37,499 nt of DNA, from NCBI GenBank assembly GCA_025934375.1, contig JAICYD010000069.1, positions 1 to 37,499 of the forward strand, written 5' to 3'. A model generated the notes under the pieces. The model did no database searches. It was not told the DNA's origin and saw only the letters and a list, made by a program, of their open reading frames with translations. Both the position numbers and the translations under genes were made by a program. Of this stretch, positions 23,362 through 30,833 are shown one piece after another. The DNA is from Streptosporangiaceae bacterium (lineage in GTDB: Bacteria > Actinomycetota > Actinomycetes > Streptosporangiales > Streptosporangiaceae). Numbering within the stretch: the first letter of the stretch is position 1; each line of letters begins with the position of its first letter.

Positions 23362-24810
23362 TCAGCTGGCGACCTCCCGAGAGCTGGTCGCCGCATTGCT
23401 GACGGCATTGGTGACGGCCCGGTCCACTATGAGCCGCCACGACAGGTAGATCACCGCGGTGAGCACGAATCCGACCTCGAAGGTGAGGTCGCCCAGCGCG
23501 GGGAAGTTGCTGGGGACGGGCGCGATGTACTTGGACTGGTTGGAGAACAGCCCGATCGCGACGCCGCCGCCGACCGCCATCGCGACCGGGCCGGCCCAGT
23601 TGGTGTGCTTCCTGTTGAACAGCAGGTGCTCGATCTGATCGGCGGACTGCCGGCGGCGCAGGTACATGTCGCAGAACACGACGGCCAGCCAGGGCGCGAT
23701 CCAGTAAGCGATGATCAGCAGGAAGTCCGTGTACTTGGTGCCGGCGTCCGACAGGCCGGACCAGGCGACGAAGAAGCCGATCGCGCCGAACCCGAGCGCG
23801 ACGATCGCCCGCCGGATGTGCAGCGGCAGCTTGAAGCCCAGCGCGTTGAACGACAGCGCCCCGGAGTAGATGTTGACGGCGTTCGCGGCGACGGCGCCGA
23901 TCGCGATCGCCAGCAGCGTCAGGTCAGCCAGCCAGGTCGGGAACAAGCTGGTGAAGGCCGCGGTCGGGTTGGCGCCGGCCCCCTTGGCGACGCTGGCGAT
24001 CGTCCCGGCGGCGGCGCCGACGGTCTCCAGCAGGACGCAGGACAGGAACAGGCCGAGTGCGGCCCACAGCGCGATCGCGGTCTTGCTGGTCTCTGGCTTC
24101 ATGTACCGGGTGTAGTCCGCCGCGTAGGGGTTCCAGCCGACCGCGTACCCGAACGTCGCGGCGACGATGATCAGCCACGCCCCCGGGATCGTCTGGTGCG
24201 CGGCGCCCGGGTGCGCCTTGCTGAGCGTCCACACCGACGCGATCAAGAAGATGACCACCAGCACGGGGAAGGCGTATCTCTCGAAGGCGTGGATCAGGTT
24301 GTGGCCCAGGAACGCCACCACGAGCTGTGCCACGACCACGATCAGCAGGCACACAACGTCGGGAAGCTTGGTCAGGGAGTTGAGCGCGAGCGCTCCGCTT
24401 ACGCTGTTGACCGCGAACCAGCCGATCCCCCCGGCCAGGGAGTTCAGCCCGGCGGGCAGGATATTGCCCCAGTAGCCGAAGCCACGGCGGCTGAGCACCA
24501 TCTGCGGCACGCCGTACGTGGGGCCGAGCGTGGACAAGATGGCGTGCGTGGTGGCCCCGAGGGCGGTCCCGACCACGATGGCGACGACCGTGGACCAGAA
24601 GCTGAGCCCCAGCCCCCAGACGCCTAGCAGGCCCACGAAGATCGTGGCGAACTCCATGTTTGGTGACGTCCAGGTCCAGAAAAGCTGGATCGGGCGTCCG
24701 TGCCGCTCGCGGAGCGGGATGAACTCCGCTCCGCCAGGTTCAACGGCGACCACTCGGTCGCCGTACGTCCCTTCTCTAACATCGATGTCGTCGGGTGCAG
24801 TCGTCGTCAT
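23362..24810 (-). CDS. NCS1-family nucleobase permease (cytosine/purine type)
   Basis: A 482-residue transporter with about 12 membrane helices. FWTWTSPNMEFATIFVGLL near the N-terminus, SRRGFGYWGNILPAGLNSLAGGIGWFAVN and WNPYAADYTRYMKPE are hallmarks of cytosine/purine/hydantoin permeases that use a cation gradient. It would import a purine, pyrimidine or related compound. The substrate cannot be read off. It is transcribed away from purK across a gap of about 180 nt, which suggests a link between nucleobase uptake and purine synthesis. The ATG start is reasonable, as EGTYGDRVVAVEPGG precedes the first helix. Confidence 0.92.
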   Translation of the reverse strand: MTTTAPDDIDVREGTYGDRVVAVEPGGAEFIPLRERHGRPIQLFWTWTSPNMEFATIFVGLLGVWGLGLSFWSTVVAIVVGTALGATTHAILSTLGPTYGVPQMVLSRRGFGYWGNILPAGLNSLAGGIGWFAVNSVSGALALNSLTKLPDVVCLLIVVVAQLVVAFLGHNLIHAFERYAFPVLVVIFLIASVWTLSKAHPGAAHQTIPGAWLIIVAATFGYAVGWNPYAADYTRYMKPETSKTAIALWAALGLFLSCVLLETVGAAAGTIASVAKGAGANPTAAFTSLFPTWLADLTLLAIAIGAVAANAVNIYSGALSFNALGFKLPLHIRRAIVALGFGAIGFFVAWSGLSDAGTKYTDFLLIIAYWIAPWLAVVFCDMYLRRRQSADQIEHLLFNRKHTNWAGPVAMAVGGGVAIGLFSNQSKYIAPVPSNFPALGDLTFEVGFVLTAVIYLSWRLIVDRAVTNAVSNAATSSREVAS

Positions 24811-24879
24811 GCCGGGTGCATCCTCACTGCTGGTGCTGCTTGGTACTACTCGTGCTGCCGGTTTTGCCGGGGTGGCCGG

Positions 24880-24971
24880 CTATAGCGGGTGCTGCCGGCT
24901 TTATGGAGAGGCGACGGGCGTCGGTGGCCGTTGCGGTTGTTGTACCCCAGGATTCACGGGTTCCGCTATAG
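24880..24971. promoter_or_regulatory. Separated inverted repeat in the permease-purK intergenic region
   Basis: CTATAGCGG (24880-24888) and CCGCTATAG (24963-24971) are perfect 9-bp inverse copies 74 nt apart in the divergent promoter region. They could be paired operator half-sites, or two promoter -10-like elements facing opposite ways. The rest of the gap has a repeated gtgctgccgg motif (24852 and 24889) and no gene. Confidence 0.35.
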
Positions 24972-24980
24972 GTCGTCGCA

Positions 24981-24993
24981 TAGGCTACGGCCC
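24981..24993 (+). promoter_or_regulatory. TAGGCT -10 box 7 nt before the purK start
   Basis: TAGGCT at 24981-24986 is 7 nt upstream of GTG 24994. No ribosome-binding site is present, which supports this start over the further-upstream frame and suggests a leaderless message. Confidence 0.45.
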
Positions 24994-26220
24994 GTGCTTG
25001 ATCCATCGAAGATCCCAGGTACCGCGCCCGCCGGTCCCATTCACCGGCTGTCCCGGGTGGGCATGCCAGTGGTCGGCATGGTCGGCGGGGGGCAACTCGC
25101 CCGGATGACCGCCGCGGCGGCGGTGGGCCTGGGCACCACGTTCCGGGTCCTCGCGCAGGCGCCCTCGGAGAGCGCCGCGCTGGTGACCCATGACGTAGCG
25201 ATCGGCTCGCACCTGTCGCTGCCCGACTTGGCGGGGTTTGCTGCCGGATGTGACGTTATCACGTTCGATCATGAGCACGTTCCCGCGGATCACCTCCTGG
25301 CGCTCGAGAAGGCCGGCACGCTGGTGCGGCCGGGGCCTGGTTCCCTGCGCTATACCCAGGACAAGCTCTCTATGCGGGCGCGGCTGGCCGCGCTGGGGGT
25401 GCCTGTTCCCCGGTTCGCCCCGGTGTCCAGCCTGGCCGATGTCGCGGAGGTGGGACGCGGGGAGTGGCCGGTGGTCTTGAAGGCGATCAGCGGGGGCTAC
25501 GACGGAAAGGGCGTGTGGGTGGCCTCCTCGGCCGCCGAGGCCGCCGAGGTCCTCGCCGCGGCCGCCGCGCGCGGGGTGGCGCTCATGGCGGAGGAGTTCG
25601 TTCCTTTCATCCGGGAGCTGGCCGCCTTGGTGGCCCGTTCGCCGTCCGGGCAGGGCGCCGCCTATCCCATCGTGGCGACCATGCAGGTGGACGGCATCTG
25701 CCGGGAGGTCATCGCGCCCGCGCCAGGGCTGAACCGCGAGCTGGCGATCGAAGCGCAGGCGATGGCGCTGCGGATCGCGTCCGCGCTGGACGTCCTCGGG
25801 CTGCTGGCGGTGGAGCTGTTCGAGACCCCGCGCGGCCTGCTGGTGAACGAGCTGGCGATGCGTCCGCACAACAGCGGCCACTGGACGATCGAGGGAGCGC
25901 GGACCTCGCAGTTCGAGCAGCACCTGCGGGCCGTGCTCGACCTGCCCCTGGGGTCGCCTGCTCCGGCCGTCCTGGGTGGCTACACGGTGATGGCCAACCT
26001 CCTGGGCGGTACCGACCCCGACATTTACGACAGGTACATACACGTGATGGCGGCCGACCCCGGCGTGAAGGTGCACTTTTACGGCAAGGAAGCGCGGCCG
26101 GGGCGGAAGATTGGCCACGTAACGATCGTCGGCGCGCCCGGTCAGGACATCACCTCGCTGCGCGACCGCGCCCGGCGGGCCGCGAGCTACCTGCGCTGGG
26201 GCACGGAGGACGGAGACTAG
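24994..26220 (+). CDS. purK: 5-(carboxyamino)imidazole ribonucleotide synthase PurK
   Basis: A 408-residue ATP-grasp enzyme of de novo purine synthesis that carboxylates AIR to N5-CAIR using ATP and bicarbonate. The N-terminal VGMVGGGQLARMTAAAAVGLG is typical. The ATP-grasp core includes WPVVLKAISGGYDGKGVWV and AEEFVPFIRELAALVARS. Catalytic motifs LLAVELFETPRGLLVNELAMRPHNSGHWTIEGARTSQFEQH are intact. An N-terminal extension of about 22 residues before the core is unusual and depends on the GTG 24994 start. The partner purE follows after a RodZ-like gene. Confidence 0.95.
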   Translation: MLDPSKIPGTAPAGPIHRLSRVGMPVVGMVGGGQLARMTAAAAVGLGTTFRVLAQAPSESAALVTHDVAIGSHLSLPDLAGFAAGCDVITFDHEHVPADHLLALEKAGTLVRPGPGSLRYTQDKLSMRARLAALGVPVPRFAPVSSLADVAEVGRGEWPVVLKAISGGYDGKGVWVASSAAEAAEVLAAAAARGVALMAEEFVPFIRELAALVARSPSGQGAAYPIVATMQVDGICREVIAPAPGLNRELAIEAQAMALRIASALDVLGLLAVELFETPRGLLVNELAMRPHNSGHWTIEGARTSQFEQHLRAVLDLPLGSPAPAVLGGYTVMANLLGGTDPDIYDRYIHVMAADPGVKVHFYGKEARPGRKIGHVTIVGAPGQDITSLRDRARRAASYLRWGTEDGD

Positions 26221-26316
26221 CCGCGAGCTTGCGACTTTGTGTGTTTGCTGAACTGTGATGACCTGTTGGAACTAACCTTTCCCACGAATGCACTGTGAGC
26301 GTGGGTGGAGGACGGC

Positions 26317-27786
26317 GTGACCGTCGGCGAGGCGATAGCCGATGCGCGCGGGGCCGCTGGCTTGTCGGTAAACGAGCTCAGCGAGCGCACCAGGATCCGA
26401 GAGACAGTCATCCGCAGCATTGAGCAGGATGACTTTGAAGCACTGGGCGGCGATCTTTACGTGCGGGGATACCTGCGGGCCATCGCCGGGGTGGTGGGGG
26501 TCGATCCGCAGCCGCTGATCCGTGAGTTCGACGCCGTACGCGGTGCCGGACCCACCGGGCCGGAAGAGGCTGCGGGGGCCGATGCGGAGGCCGCGGAGGC
26601 CGGGGAGCCCGTGGTCGCCGAGGACGCCGTGCCTGATGAGGAACTACCGGCTGTTGAGGAACTACCGGCTGTTGAGGAACTAGCAGCTGATGAGGAGCTA
26701 GCGGCTGACGAGCCCCCGGTTGCCGATGACCAGCCGACAGGGTTCGACCAGCCGTTGGGGCCGGGTGATTTCCCCACCCTCGTGGACCAGCCCGCGATTC
26801 TCTTCGACGACCATCACATTAACCAGGATTACCCGACGGTCGCCGACCAGCCGGCGATCCTGGACGAGCAGGCCTTCCACTCCTGGGGGTCGCAGTCGTG
26901 GAATCCGGTGACCTGGGATTCCGAGACCCTGCCCTCCGATGACTACCACCCGTTCTGGGCCGACAACGCGGTGTCGGACGCGGACCCCGCTCCAGTCGCC
27001 CAGGCAGCCTTCGCCGCGCCCACGGTCGGCAAGCGCCCCCGGCCGGGCGGCTCCGGCCGGCCCCCGGCGAGGCCCCCCGGGCGGTCGCGGGTCCGGGGAT
27101 GGCGGTGGGCGACCGTGATCTCCATCCTCGTGGTCGTGGTGCTCGGCGTGGTCGGCGTCGCCAGCGGCCAGATCGTCGCCAAGCTGCGCCACACCAGCGC
27201 TGCCCCGCGTGCGTCCGCTTCGGTCACCCCCACCTTGGTGCTGGAAACGACGCCCCCGCCGCCCAGCCCGTCGCCGACGCCGTCGCCGACTCCTACCCCG
27301 GCGCCGAAGCCAAAGCCCGCGCCGGCGCCGGTCCGCCAGCTGGCGGTGCAGTCGGTCGCCGCGTACGGCCCGGCCGGCACCGCGGACGGTGACCACCCGG
27401 AGAAGGCCGGGAACGTCATCGCCAGTGATTCCGCCCAGCCGTGGCAGACCGACTGGTACGCGACCGCTAAGTTCGGAGCGCTCAAGTCCGGTACCGGCCT
27501 GCTGCTGGACATGGGAAGCCCGGTGACCGTCACCAGCCTGCGGATCCGGCTGGGCACCGCCAGCGGCGCGAACCTGCAGATCGCGGTCGGCAACTCACCA
27601 GACCTCGGCGCGATGTCCACCCAGGCCAGTACGCAGAACGCCAGTGGCCCGCTGACGCTGCACCTCGTCAAGCCGACCCGCGCCCGGTACGTGGTCATCT
27701 GGTTCACCAAGCTCCCGCCGTTCGCGGTCGGCCAGTACCGGGTGAGCGTCTACTCCGTTACGGTCTCCGGCCGTCCCCAGGGCTAG
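26317..27786 (+). CDS. RodZ-like HTH membrane protein with discoidin-like C-terminal domain
   Basis: About 489 residues. The N-terminal HTH_25 domain (VGEAIADARGAAGLSVNELSERTRIRETVIRSIEQDD) and DLYVRGYLRAIAGVVGVDP match RodZ-like proteins. Then come an acidic linker with four 6-residue E-E-L-x-A-x repeats, a long Asp/Gln/Pro region containing the repeated (F/Y)PT-x-x-DQPAIL, and a basic stretch. One membrane helix (WATVISILVVVVLGVVGVA) is followed by a Pro-rich segment. The outer C-terminal domain of about 150 residues resembles the discoidin-like fold seen in actinobacterial envelope proteins. The protein probably links cytoplasm and wall. GTG 26317 has a GGAGGA motif upstream. It separates purK from purE, and its TAG stop is part of the purE TAGGCT box. 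Confidence 0.82.
   Translation: MTVGEAIADARGAAGLSVNELSERTRIRETVIRSIEQDDFEALGGDLYVRGYLRAIAGVVGVDPQPLIREFDAVRGAGPTGPEEAAGADAEAAEAGEPVVAEDAVPDEELPAVEELPAVEELAADEELAADEPPVADDQPTGFDQPLGPGDFPTLVDQPAILFDDHHINQDYPTVADQPAILDEQAFHSWGSQSWNPVTWDSETLPSDDYHPFWADNAVSDADPAPVAQAAFAAPTVGKRPRPGGSGRPPARPPGRSRVRGWRWATVISILVVVVLGVVGVASGQIVAKLRHTSAAPRASASVTPTLVLETTPPPPSPSPTPSPTPTPAPKPKPAPAPVRQLAVQSVAAYGPAGTADGDHPEKAGNVIASDSAQPWQTDWYATAKFGALKSGTGLLLDMGSPVTVTSLRIRLGTASGANLQIAVGNSPDLGAMSTQASTQNASGPLTLHLVKPTRARYVVIWFTKLPPFAVGQYRVSVYSVTVSGRPQG
26638..26709 (+). repeat. Four 18-bp in-frame tandem repeats in the RodZ-like gene
   Basis: Copies at 26638-26655, 26656-26673, 26674-26691 and 26692-26709 encode E-E-L-P/A-A-V/D. 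The first two are identical in DNA (gaggaactaccggctgtt) and the last two diverge, as expected of recent slippage in a disordered acidic linker. Confidence 0.9.
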
Positions 27787-27796
27787 GCTCAAGCCC
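27784..27796 (+). promoter_or_regulatory. TAGGCT -10 box 7 nt before the purE start
   Basis: TAGGCT at 27784-27789 is 7 nt before ATG 27797. Its TAG is the stop codon of the RodZ-like gene. No Shine-Dalgarno sequence is present. A -35 is not obvious (TTACGG at 27758 is 20 nt away). Confidence 0.45.
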
Positions 27797-28309
27797 ATGA
27801 CGGCTCACCGCACCCCCGTTCAGCCCGTTGTCGGCATCGTAATGGGCAGCGACTCGGACTGGCCGGTGATGAGCGCGGCGGCCGAGGCACTGCATGAGTT
27901 CGACGTGCCGCACGAAGCGGACGTGGTGTCGGCGCACCGCATGCCCAGGGAGATGCTCGCCTACGGGGAGCAGGCGGCCGGGCGCGGCCTGCGCGTCATC
28001 ATCGCCGGCGCCGGCGGGGCGGCGCACCTGCCGGGCATGCTCGCGTCGGTGACGCCCCTGCCGGTGATCGGCGTGCCGGTGCCGCTGAAGTACCTCGACG
28101 GCCTGGATTCCCTGCTGTCCATCGTGCAGATGCCGGCCGGGGTTCCGGTGGCGACGGTCGCCGTCGGCGGCGCCCGCAATGCCGGATTGCTCGCCGTCCG
28201 CATACTGGCCTGTGGTGACCCGGGGTTGCAGGCGCGAATGCGGGAATTCCAGGCGCAACTGGCGGCCCAGGCCCACGCTAAGGGCGCCGCCCTGCGCGCG
28301 TCCTGGTGA
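27797..28309 (+). CDS. purE: N5-carboxyaminoimidazole ribonucleotide mutase PurE
   Basis: A 170-residue class I PurE that converts N5-CAIR, the PurK product, to CAIR. GIVMGSDSDWPVMSAAAEAL, the conserved SAHRMPREM and IIAGAGGAAHLPGMLAS loops, and VGVPVP-type GVPVPLKYLDGLDSLLSIVQMPAGVPVATVAVGGARNAGLLAVRIL are all intact. Separation from purK by a RodZ-like gene is atypical, because the two are commonly adjacent. It probably has its own promoter. Confidence 0.96.
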   Translation: MTAHRTPVQPVVGIVMGSDSDWPVMSAAAEALHEFDVPHEADVVSAHRMPREMLAYGEQAAGRGLRVIIAGAGGAAHLPGMLASVTPLPVIGVPVPLKYLDGLDSLLSIVQMPAGVPVATVAVGGARNAGLLAVRILACGDPGLQARMREFQAQLAAQAHAKGAALRASW

Positions 28310-28503
28310 TGACCTGCCCGAACGCCGGATGACAAGGTGATCACGATTCAACCACGGCGCTGAAAGCGAGGTTTTTGCGCTGGCGGCCTGGGGCACCCTT
28401 TTGTTGCGTGCAGGGATGCTGGAACGGGACCAGCGTTCACGTGGCTTGAGGGAGGGACAAAGTCGCACTGCGCCAACGGGGTCTGTAGTTCCAAGGGGGA
28501 ACG

Positions 28504-28701
28504 ATGTCCTTCACCGGGAGGAGCCGCCGGAGCAATCCGCTGCGGGTCGTCGTCGGGCGCAACACTGGCAAGCACGCCCTACCGCGCGGTTCCGCTCAGC
28601 CGCCTCGGGCCACCGCTCACCAGGACAAGCCGCACCGGCCCAAGCACGCGGCGTCCATGCCGCGGCTCACCGACGCTGACGGCAACAAGGCCGTCGCCTG
28701 A
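28504..28701 (+). CDS. Small basic protein of unknown function
   Basis: A 65-residue protein, rich in Arg, Lys, Pro and His, with no Cys and no hydrophobic segment. It starts MSFTGRSRRSNPLRVVVGRNTGK and ends RLTDADGNKAVA. The ATG is preceded by CAAGGGGGAACG, a good ribosome-binding site, and the next gene has its own promoter. A strong hairpin follows downstream (28816-28863). Its composition suggests a nucleic-acid-binding or disordered peptide. I do not recognise a family, and it could be a chance frame. Confidence 0.4.
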   Translation: MSFTGRSRRSNPLRVVVGRNTGKHALPRGSAQPPRATAHQDKPHRPKHAASMPRLTDADGNKAVA

Positions 28702-28815
28702 TCTCAGCAACGAAGCCGGGGCTCCTGCGCAGATCAACGGCTGAGCGTGGCTTAATGAGCGGCCGCGCGGGAAGCCGCTATCGGTGCCAGGACGCCGGTT
28801 GGCTTAGGGCGTCGC

Positions 28816-28863
28816 CCGAGGGCGCGAGAAACTGCCTCGACAGAGGCGGTCTCGCGCCCTCGG
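28816..28863. terminator. Very long hairpin upstream of the acyl-CoA dehydrogenase gene
   Basis: A perfect 14-bp stem (28816-28829 and 28850-28863) continues after a 2-nt AA bulge into a 7-bp stem with one G-T pair (28832-28838 and 28843-28849) and a GACA loop. It looks like an intrinsic terminator for the small upstream gene or purE. It also isolates the promoter of the acyl-CoA dehydrogenase gene. Confidence 0.75.
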
Positions 28864-28909
28864 CGCGTTCGGCGGTGATCCCTGCTTGGGGCCGCTGAGC
28901 TGCGCGGCC

Positions 28910-28921
28910 TACGATCGGGGG
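28910..28921 (+). promoter_or_regulatory. TACGAT -10 box 6 nt before the acyl-CoA dehydrogenase start
   Basis: TACGAT at 28910-28915 is 6 nt before ATG 28922, with TTGGGG (28886-28891) as a possible -35 at 18-nt spacing. This suggests a leaderless start, although the intervening cggggg could also serve as a weak ribosome-binding site at short spacing. Confidence 0.45.
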
Positions 28922-30085
28922 ATGAGCATGTTCGAACTCTCCGAAGAGCACGAGGCGCTTCGCGCGGCCGTCCGGGAGCTTGCCACCGACAAGATCGCGC
29001 CGCGCGCGGCCGACATCGACCGGACCGCGGAGTTCCCCTGGGACGTGCACGACGCGCTCGTCAAGGCGGACTTCCACGCGCTCCACGTGCCGGAGCAGTA
29101 CGGCGGCGCGGGCGGCGACGCCCTGGCCAGCGTGCTGGTCATCGAGGAGGTCGCTCGCGCCTGCGCCACGTCGTCGCTGATCCCGGCGGTGAACAAGCTC
29201 GGCTCGATGCCGCTGCTGCTGGGCGCGTCGGAAGGGGTCAAGCAGAAGTACCTGGCGCCGCTGGCCCGGGGCGAGGCAATGTTCTCGTACGCGCTGTCGG
29301 AGCCGGAGGCCGGGTCGGACGCCGGCGGCGGCATGCGCACGCGAGCCGTCCGCGATGGTGACACGTACGTGCTCAACGGGGTCAAGCGGTGGATCACCAA
29401 CGCCGGAGTGTCGAAGCTCTACACGGTGATGGCGGTCACCGACCCGGACAAGGGACCGAACGGGATTACGGCGTTCGTCGTCGAAGACGGCGACCCCGGG
29501 TTCACCTATGGCGCGCCGGAGCACAAGCTCGGCATCAAGGGATCGCCGACCCGGGAGCTGTACTTCGACAACACCGTCATCCCCGCTGACCGGATCATCG
29601 GGGCCGAGGGGGAGGGCTTCAAGATCGCGCTGCGCACCCTGGACCACACGCGGGTCACGATCGCGGCCCAGGCGCTCGGCATCGCCCAGGGCGCGCTCGA
29701 CTACGCGATCGGGTACGTGAAGGAGCGCAGGCAGTTCGGCAAGGCGATCGCCGACTTCCAGGGCATCCAGTTCATGCTGGCCGACATGGCGATGCAACTG
29801 GAGGGCGCGCGCCAGCTCACCTACGCGGCGGCGGCCAAGTCCGAGCGGGCCATGAACGGCGAGAAGGTGGCCGACCTGACCTACATCTCCTCCGCCTGCA
29901 AGTGCCTGGCCTCAGACGTGGCGATGAAGGTAACCACCGACGCCGTCCAACTCCTCGGCGGGTACGGCTACGTCAACGACTACCCAGTCGAGCGCATGAT
30001 GCGCGACGCCAAGATCACCCAGATCTACGAGGGCACCAACCAGATCCAGCGGATGGTGATAGCGCGGCAGCTGCTGAAGGATTGA
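28922..30085 (+). CDS. Acyl-CoA dehydrogenase (FadE25-like)
   Basis: A 387-residue FAD-dependent acyl-CoA dehydrogenase. Motifs are YALSEPEAGSDAGG (FAD/substrate), VKRWITNAG, LDHTRVTIAAQALGIAQGALDYAI and RRQFGKAIADFQGIQFMLADMA. The C-terminal GGYGYVNDYPVERMMRDAKITQIYEGTNQIQRMVIARQLLKD carries the catalytic base E370. It would oxidise a short- or branched-chain acyl-CoA to the enoyl-CoA. The place after purE matches fadE25 in mycobacteria. ATG 28922 (MSMFELSEEHEALR) is the correct start. An imperfect 39-bp copy of its 3' end occurs at 34722-34760. Confidence 0.96.
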   Translation: MSMFELSEEHEALRAAVRELATDKIAPRAADIDRTAEFPWDVHDALVKADFHALHVPEQYGGAGGDALASVLVIEEVARACATSSLIPAVNKLGSMPLLLGASEGVKQKYLAPLARGEAMFSYALSEPEAGSDAGGGMRTRAVRDGDTYVLNGVKRWITNAGVSKLYTVMAVTDPDKGPNGITAFVVEDGDPGFTYGAPEHKLGIKGSPTRELYFDNTVIPADRIIGAEGEGFKIALRTLDHTRVTIAAQALGIAQGALDYAIGYVKERRQFGKAIADFQGIQFMLADMAMQLEGARQLTYAAAAKSERAMNGEKVADLTYISSACKCLASDVAMKVTTDAVQLLGGYGYVNDYPVERMMRDAKITQIYEGTNQIQRMVIARQLLKD

Positions 30086-30129
30086 TTTAAGGGCGCTGAC
30101 CTGCAGCTTCTTCAGTTTCGTTACGGGGA

Positions 30130-30164
30130 AACGGGCCGTTCGACGTCAAGTCGGGCGGCCCGTT
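30130..30164 (+). terminator. Hairpin after the acyl-CoA dehydrogenase gene
   Basis: AACGGGCCG (30130-30138) and CGGCCCGTT (30156-30164) form a perfect 9-bp stem. Inside it, CGAC/GTCG can form a second small stem. It lies 45 nt after the stop codon. The sequence from 30165 to 30277 holds no gene. Confidence 0.65.
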
Positions 30165-30277
30165 CTCGTGTCTTGATTGTCCGGTTGATGTCGGTTGTTT
30201 CCCGTCGTTTCCGGACCCCGTGCTGAATCGGTGCTGACCCCGCGCCGACCGGTGCCGCTTGTACCTGCGCGCGGGCT

Positions 30278-30811
30278 TCAGTCTTGAGACGGCTGGCAAA
30301 TGAGCGTGTAGAGCAGCGCGGAAAGGGTGGTGCCGGTGGAGATCTCGCCTCGGCTAATGAGCGCTGGGATGTCCGCGAGCGGTACCCAGCTGAGGTGGTC
30401 GGACTCGAAGTCGTCTTCGGGCGGGCCGATGCGCTCGGCACCATCGGCGAGGTAGATGTGATGCACGGAGTCAGAAATGCCCGGCGTGGGCTCGACGCGC
30501 AGCAGCGGGGTCAGGGGACCAGGCCGCCAGCCGGTCTCTTCTTCGGTTTCGCGGGCGGCGGCGCAGGCCGGGTCCTCGCCGGGGTCGATCTTTCCGACCG
30601 GGATCTCCCAGCCCCAGGTTCCGGTAATGAAGCGGTGCCGCCACAGGAGCAGGACACTCCCGTCCCTGACCATGACGCAGCCAGCGCCTGGTGGTGTGCG
30701 GATGAGCCGGTGCTCCAGATGGCGGCCGTCTGGCAGTTCGACGTCCGCGAGGCGGATGTCGAGCCACTCGTCTTCATACAGCGGCTTCTCACTGTGCACG
30801 GTCCAGAGCAT
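30278..30811 (-). CDS. NUDIX hydrolase
   Basis: A 177-residue protein with a complete Nudix box, GKIDPGEDPACAAARETEEETGW (G-x5-E-x7-RE-x-x-EE-x-G). The pattern FITGTWGWEIPVGKID and the C-terminal ESDHLSWVPLADIPALISRG are typical of ADP-ribose-pyrophosphatase-like or NTP-house-cleaning members. The exact nucleotide substrate is not readable. It lies at the start of the accessory block and points leftward toward the acyl-CoA dehydrogenase gene. Its start lies 23 nt from the 3' end of the broken regulator gene. Nudix proteins occur on actinomycete integrative elements, which may be relevant here. Confidence 0.92.
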   Translation of the reverse strand: MLWTVHSEKPLYEDEWLDIRLADVELPDGRHLEHRLIRTPPGAGCVMVRDGSVLLLWRHRFITGTWGWEIPVGKIDPGEDPACAAARETEEETGWRPGPLTPLLRVEPTPGISDSVHHIYLADGAERIGPPEDDFESDHLSWVPLADIPALISRGEISTGTTLSALLYTLICQPSQD

Positions 30812-30833
30812 GGCCGCCAGTATCCCAGGTCTG

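Noticed and set aside
23605..24627. 340-residue plus-strand frame opposite the permease gene
   Set aside because: Composition is that of an antisense shadow. The minus-strand NCS1 permease is unambiguous.
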